This document shows, in pieces, positions 5,282 to 8,365 of a stretch of 8,365 nucleotides of DNA. Positions within the stretch are counted from its first letter, which is position 1, and each line of letters opens with the position of its first letter. A program made the position numbers and the translations under genes. Source of the DNA: G039029935 sp039029935 (lineage in GTDB: Bacteria > Chloroflexota > Anaerolineae > Caldilineales > Caldilineaceae). Below the pieces are notes generated by a model. It saw only the letters and a program-made list of their open reading frames with translations. It did no database searches and was not told the origin of the DNA. The stretch lies in the NCBI GenBank assembly GCA_039029935.1, contig JBCCFC010000585.1, forward strand, positions 1 through 8,365, in the 5' to 3' direction.

Positions 5282-7155
5282 TGGCTGACTGAAAGCATCT
5301 CCTCCTCCATCAAAATATCGGGATCATCCCAGCCTTTCCATTCCATCAACTGCTGAAAGGCTCGACGGAAAATCAATTTTACGTCCACAGCTATCATACC
5401 ATCTGAGCCTGACATGTCAAATACATATTCGGTCACATCGGTGGCGTTGGCGGCGATGCGCGTATCCGAGTCAATCGAAATATTGCGCCAATGCTCAAAC
5501 GTTGGGGCGGCACCCGTGATGTCATCACGCAGAATCTTGGCAAAGGCTTTGCCGGGCTGGTCTGCATAGTTGCCTGTCCATTCAGGTAGAACTGAGCCAT
5601 CGACCAAAGCCAATTGATTACCCTCGCTATCCGTCGCCTGCACCACCAACATGACATGGCGCAGAGGGCTACCCGTTGGTACATGATGCCCGGTTTGGTC
5701 ATTGGTGATATCGACGCTCACATGCAGTTGCCCATCCACAACCTCAGCGTTCGTCATCATTGTCACTGCATTTTGTAGGAAGTCAGCGTCACTTGCGCCG
5801 GGCATGGTATGGTTATGAACCTGATTGGGGTCGCGATACAGCCCCTCTTTTTCGGGATAGACAAAATAATTCTTGTTTACCTGATCCATAACAGCATCAA
5901 CCAACGGCGATGAATCACCAGGCAATTGGTTATCGAGCCATGAAATCATCTGCACGGCGCGGCCGCGCATCTCGTCGTAGTTTTCGGCCATAGGCATGTG
6001 GCAATCTTGGCAAGACTGGCCTGTCTCGGCGTCGCTATAATCACTATCGAGCCACTCACCGTAAGAGTTGTAAACGGGCGTTTCGTTGAAGACGGAAAAG
6101 TGGCAGGATGCACAAAATTCGCTTTGCTTGTGAAGGCTGTTAAATGTGTCGGTATCTCTAGAAACATCGTCGATGGAACCGATGATAAACCGTTCATCCA
6201 TATAATCGGGGCGATACAGCCCAAGCGAAAGAATACCCGTGCGTTCATGGTCGGGCAACCCTGTCTCTGGGTCAAAATGCACATCGCCCACTTTGTGGCA
6301 AAAATCGCAGGAGATGCCCTCGGCAGCAACGCCCGTCAAGCCGACAGGGACAACGCTTGGTCCCAGCTCATCGGAGTATTCAATGGTCTCATACATATGA
6401 CAGCCTACCCAACCACAGGTGTTATTCGCTTCAATCATTGTACCCTCAAACGAGGCTGCCATCGGGGTGTGGCAGGATGCACAGTTGCCATCGCGCTTGG
6501 GAAAGTCAACTTTAAAGCCGGGTCCATAGTAGGGCTTCTCAAGGTCCAATGTACGTGGTAGCCCTAAGTCATAGTTGGTGCGTGGGCTTTTGTTGCCTTC
6601 AACATCGGTCCCCTGATACATGGTCAAAAACCGGTGATTGGTCGCCGTCTGCGAGTGGGCATCCGCTTTCCACTCATCATAGGACGGATGACATTCGGCA
6701 CAGTTGATCGACGGCTCCCACTCGTAATCCAGCGAATCCGTGTCATGATGTTTGGTTAATTCAATGCCGGCAATCACAGTGTCACCCGCATCACCGGACG
6801 CAATTTCATTCGGTACAATATTGGCCCAGCCCAAGAAATAGCCAAGACGCGCTGCCACCAATGTGACTTCCCCATTGCTGGCGGGCACAAGCATAGTAAA
6901 AGAGCCGTCACTTGCCGTTTCGCTTTGGTACTCGGTCGCCTGAACACGCACGGATGCATTACCCACAGGCCCGTCTTCATCAAGGACAATGCCAGATATT
7001 TCGACCAGTTCGTCACTGCTCATCGTCTGTGCAAACAGATAAAGCGTCCCGACAATAAGCAGTACAACCACCGTAAGCAATGTCAAGATGAGGCTGCGGG
7101 TTCGTCTACGTCGGCGTTGTTTGGTAGATTGTGTCTTTGCTGTTAATTCTGTCAT
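5278..7155 (-). CDS. Membrane-anchored hexaheme c-type cytochrome
   Basis: This 625-aa extracytoplasmic electron-transfer protein has a basic N-terminus (RRRRR near 14-18) and one membrane anchor (about 22-42). A carboxypeptidase-regulatory-like beta domain follows (about 52-133, with the S-G-x-V opening and a D-G-S-F motif). There are six heme sites. Five are CxxCH: C152-C155-H156, C225-C228-H229, C283-C286-H287, C348-C351-H352 and C382-C385-H386. One is spaced CX4CH: C247-GWVG-C252-H253. Many other histidines could serve as distal ligands. A heme-free C-terminal region carries NHTMPGA (448-454) and TGHHVPTGSP (488-497), segments seen in other multiheme cytochromes. Its redox partner is not in the window. 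ATG 7155 has an AAAGG site (7160-7164) overlapping the stop of the upstream Uma2 gene, 8 bp away. The specific family and substrate are unrecognised. Confidence 0.9.
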   Translation of the reverse strand: MTELTAKTQSTKQRRRRRTRSLILTLLTVVVLLIVGTLYLFAQTMSSDELVEISGIVLDEDGPVGNASVRVQATEYQSETASDGSFTMLVPASNGEVTLVAARLGYFLGWANIVPNEIASGDAGDTVIAGIELTKHHDTDSLDYEWEPSINCAECHPSYDEWKADAHSQTATNHRFLTMYQGTDVEGNKSPRTNYDLGLPRTLDLEKPYYGPGFKVDFPKRDGNCASCHTPMAASFEGTMIEANNTCGWVGCHMYETIEYSDELGPSVVPVGLTGVAAEGISCDFCHKVGDVHFDPETGLPDHERTGILSLGLYRPDYMDERFIIGSIDDVSRDTDTFNSLHKQSEFCASCHFSVFNETPVYNSYGEWLDSDYSDAETGQSCQDCHMPMAENYDEMRGRAVQMISWLDNQLPGDSSPLVDAVMDQVNKNYFVYPEKEGLYRDPNQVHNHTMPGASDADFLQNAVTMMTNAEVVDGQLHVSVDITNDQTGHHVPTGSPLRHVMLVVQATDSEGNQLALVDGSVLPEWTGNYADQPGKAFAKILRDDITGAAPTFEHWRNISIDSDTRIAANATDVTEYVFDMSGSDGMIAVDVKLIFRRAFQQLMEWKGWDDPDILMEEEMLSVSQ

Positions 7156-7163
7156 GAAACCTT

Positions 7164-7724
7164 TTACTGTTCAAACTGAACCCGGCGATAAATATCTGCC
7201 AACCGTAATGTGTAATCTATTGTCGGGAAATAGATTTCTCCGTTTACGCCAGAGGTTTCTGATAATAGCCACTGACTATTGGGTTGACGGATATACTGTT
7301 CGACATGCGGCTTACTCTGCGAAATTAATGCATACTCTTTCAGGGATTCTATTGTACGAAATTTTTGTGACTTGTCGCCGCGATCATAGGCTTCGGTGGA
7401 AGGTGAAAGAACTTCAATTACGATAGTCGGGTTGAGTAGTACGTCATTGTCTTCCAGTTCTGGTGGACCACAGAGAATGACAATATCGGGATACATATAG
7501 GAATCACCCATACGTACCCGCATGTCGCTGGGCAAAACTTCGCAATCACCGTCGTATAAATGCCTATATAATTCACCGTTCACACCCTGAACGATACGGT
7601 TATGAGCCAAGCTAGCTCCTGCCATCTGGTAGACTTTGCCATCAATAAAGTCACTTTTAACAGGGCTTTTACGATCTCGCATTAAATAAGCTAAAGGGGA
7701 GAGCGTTTGCGCTGCAACAGTCAT
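7164..7724 (-). CDS. Uma2 family endonuclease-like protein (DUF820)
   Basis: This 186-aa protein has the PD-(D/E)XK fold of the Uma2 family, which is very numerous in cyanobacteria and Chloroflexota and whose biological role is unclear. Motifs are SDFIDGKVYQM (24-34), YPDIVI (78-83, with D80), NPTIVIEVLSPSTEAYDRGDK (98-118, with E104 and K118) and SLKEYALIS (127-135), so the expected acidic and lysine residues are present. Two adjacent ATGs (7727 and 7724) are possible. An AAGGAGG at 7729-7735 is only 1 base from the first and 4 from the second, which favours 7724. It is the first gene of the leftward directon and is followed by the cytochrome gene after 8 bp. A strong promoter lies at 7767-7795. 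Confidence 0.92.
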   Translation of the reverse strand: MTVAAQTLSPLAYLMRDRKSPVKSDFIDGKVYQMAGASLAHNRIVQGVNGELYRHLYDGDCEVLPSDMRVRMGDSYMYPDIVILCGPPELEDNDVLLNPTIVIEVLSPSTEAYDRGDKSQKFRTIESLKEYALISQSKPHVEQYIRQPNSQWLLSETSGVNGEIYFPTIDYTLRLADIYRRVQFEQ

Positions 7725-7728
7725 CATT

Positions 7729-7735
7729 CCTCCTT
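7729..7735 (-). promoter_or_regulatory. Ribosome-binding site deciding the Uma2 start
   Basis: A perfect AAGGAGG on the minus strand lies 1 base from ATG 7727 and 4 bases from ATG 7724, so the downstream ATG is the more workable start. Confidence 0.75.
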
Positions 7736-7745
7736 AAAAAATATG

Positions 7746-7765
7746 CATTCATTCAACTATGAATG
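7746..7765. promoter_or_regulatory. Operator-like palindrome at the predicted transcription start
   Basis: CATTCAT (7746-7752) and ATGAATG (7759-7765) form a perfect 7-bp dyad with 6 bases between. It begins one base past the -10 box of the leftward promoter and covers the expected transcription start (about 7760), a position where a bound repressor would block initiation. The regulator is unknown; the divergent antitoxin-like protein is one possibility. Confidence 0.45.
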
Positions 7766-7766
7766 A

Positions 7767-7795
7767 AGTATAGTCAGGGTCTGCGGGATTGTCAA
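7767..7795 (-). promoter_or_regulatory. Sigma-70-type promoter of the leftward directon
   Basis: The minus strand reads TTGACA (7790-7795), a 17-base spacer, then TATACT (7767-7772). The -35 is a perfect consensus, the -10 matches 5 of 6, and the spacing is optimal. It lies about 40 bases upstream of the Uma2 start and is the strongest promoter match seen in the window. It could drive the whole 3175-7724 gene series. Confidence 0.75.
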
Positions 7796-7888
7796 CTGCG
7801 GTATCAGCTATGAATTTCGGCTATTCTGAACAGGCATATGCAATTACTTATTGGACTCTTGGCGTTTATATGATAATCTGTACATCTA

Positions 7889-7900
7889 CTATATGTATAG
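7889..7900. promoter_or_regulatory. Dyad upstream of the toxin-antitoxin genes
   Basis: CTATA-TG-TATAG forms a perfect 5-bp dyad 18 bases before the antitoxin ATG. Toxin-antitoxin operons are commonly autorepressed at short palindromes in this position. A weak rightward promoter may lie just upstream (TTGGAC at 7851-7856 with GATAAT at 7872-7877, spacer 15). The assignment is by position only. Confidence 0.3.
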
Positions 7901-7918
7901 ATTTTGAGGGGGTGAGCT

Positions 7919-8149
7919 ATGCAAAAAGAATTAACAATTACGCTTGAGCAAGATGTTTATGAGGGACTTTATGCCCTCATCGATCCATTACAAATTAGTC
8001 GTTTTATTGAGGATTTGATTCGTCCATATGTACTCTATGCAGATTTGGATGAGGCATATGCACAAATGGCGCAAGACGAAGAACGCGAGAGTGATGCGTT
8101 TGAATGGGTCGAAGCCTGCATTGGAGATATTGATGATGAAACGTGGTGA
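7919..8149 (+). CDS. Antitoxin-like protein of a MazF-type toxin-antitoxin pair
   Basis: This 76-aa acidic protein begins MQKELTITLEQDVYEGLYAL, a beta strand followed by a helix, as in ribbon-helix-helix DNA-binding antitoxins. QISRFIEDLIRPYV follows, then an acidic tail (AQDEERESDAFEWVEA, DIDDE) of the kind that typically wraps and blocks the toxin. GAGGGGG (7906-7912) is a good ribosome-binding site before ATG 7919. The toxin gene starts inside its last codons, so translation is coupled. It should bind the MazF-like toxin in the cytoplasm and repress its own promoter together with the toxin. The RHH fold is judged by eye; an AbrB-type MazE is the less likely alternative. Confidence 0.8.
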   Translation: MQKELTITLEQDVYEGLYALIDPLQISRFIEDLIRPYVLYADLDEAYAQMAQDEERESDAFEWVEACIGDIDDETW

Positions 8150-8365
8150 TATATGGTGGGTCAACTTTGATCCTTCTATTGGTGGTGAAATTAGGAAAAA
8201 ACGGCCAGCAGTTGTTGTCAGTAATGATGCAGCAAATAAACATCTCAATCGGATACAAGTTGTGCCCTTAACAACCAAGATTGGGCGTGTTTATCCAAGT
8301 GAGGCCGTAATCAAGTTTGATGGAAAGAAAGCCAAAGCGCTTGCTGACCAGTTAACGACGGTTAG
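8136..8365 (+). CDS. MazF/PemK-type endoribonuclease toxin, N-terminal part
   Basis: The first 76 codons of a toxin are cut by the right edge of the window. The peptide starts MKRGDIWWVNFDPSIGGEIR, then KKRPAVVVSND, IQVVPLTTK and ADQLTTV. The (K/R)RGDIWWV start, the G-x-E-x-x-K-x-RPAVV-x-(S/N) core and the Q-V-x-P-L-T strand are hallmarks of MazF/PemK mRNA interferases, which cleave RNA in the cytoplasm unless bound by the antitoxin. The start overlaps the antitoxin gene by 14 bases. ATG 8133, giving one extra Met, is equally possible; GGAG at 8123-8126 suits either. Roughly two thirds of a usual 110-aa toxin is visible, so intactness beyond the edge is unknown. Confidence 0.9.
   Translation, partial: MKRGDIWWVNFDPSIGGEIRKKRPAVVVSNDAANKHLNRIQVVPLTTKIGRVYPSEAVIKFDGKKAKALADQLTTV

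Noticed and set aside
5998..6561. 187-aa plus-strand ORF antisense to the cytochrome gene
   Set aside because: It lies wholly within a convincing heme-motif gene on the other strand, and its translation shows no recognisable domain; it is a reading-frame shadow.
1..8365. CRISPR array, tRNA, rRNA, insertion sequence or prophage genes
   Set aside because: No regularly spaced direct repeats, no cloverleaf or rRNA-like segment, and no transposase, integrase or phage-type protein were seen. The toxin-antitoxin pair and the hairpin alone do not define a mobile element.

Overview
This window looks like bacterial chromosome, most plausibly from a Chloroflexota-type (Anaerolineae-like) organism. That placement is an inference from gene content: an Uma2 protein, a coiled-coil PD-(D/E)XK protein, a DUF4013 membrane protein, a MazF-type toxin pair, a membrane-anchored multiheme cytochrome and an Opp/Dpp ATPase. 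No rRNA, tRNA, CRISPR array or insertion sequence was found.

Region 1 (1-515). The start of a leftward DUF4013-like membrane protein is cut by the left edge. It is followed by about 400 bases without a gene, which contain a striking 30-bp-arm hairpin (148-217).

Region 2 (516-3174, plus strand). This is an S6-modification cassette. It holds a canonical rimK (bS6 glutamate ligase), a rimB-like retropepsin-fold protease 8 bp downstream, and, after a 275-bp gap, a second rimK. The two RimK proteins align without gaps over 290 residues at about 77% identity. The second copy has lost several signature residues near the ATP-grasp active site. The layout suggests two 'writers' and one 'eraser' of C-terminal glutamates, with the second writer possibly altered in specificity.

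Region 3 (3175-7724, minus strand). This is one tight directon. In transcription order it holds an Uma2 endonuclease-like gene, a hexaheme membrane-anchored cytochrome c, an unannotated 39-aa small ORF, a PD-(D/E)XK (DUF3782-like) protein, an OppF/DppF-type ABC ATPase and a small three-TM DUF4870/Tic20-like protein. Spacings are 8 bp, a 4-nt ATGA overlap, 4 bp, 31 bp and 2 bp. A near-consensus sigma-70 promoter (TTGACA-17-TATACT) precedes the first gene, with a palindrome over the predicted transcription start. The last gene's stop codon abuts the rimK2 stop codon with no bases between them.

Region 4 (7919-8365, plus strand). A toxin-antitoxin pair diverges from region 3: a complete 76-aa antitoxin-like gene overlapping a MazF/PemK-type toxin that runs off the right edge.

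The best candidates for something new are the rimK-rimB-rimK2 cassette with its divergent second ligase, the 39-aa ORF embedded in the directon, and the long hairpin.
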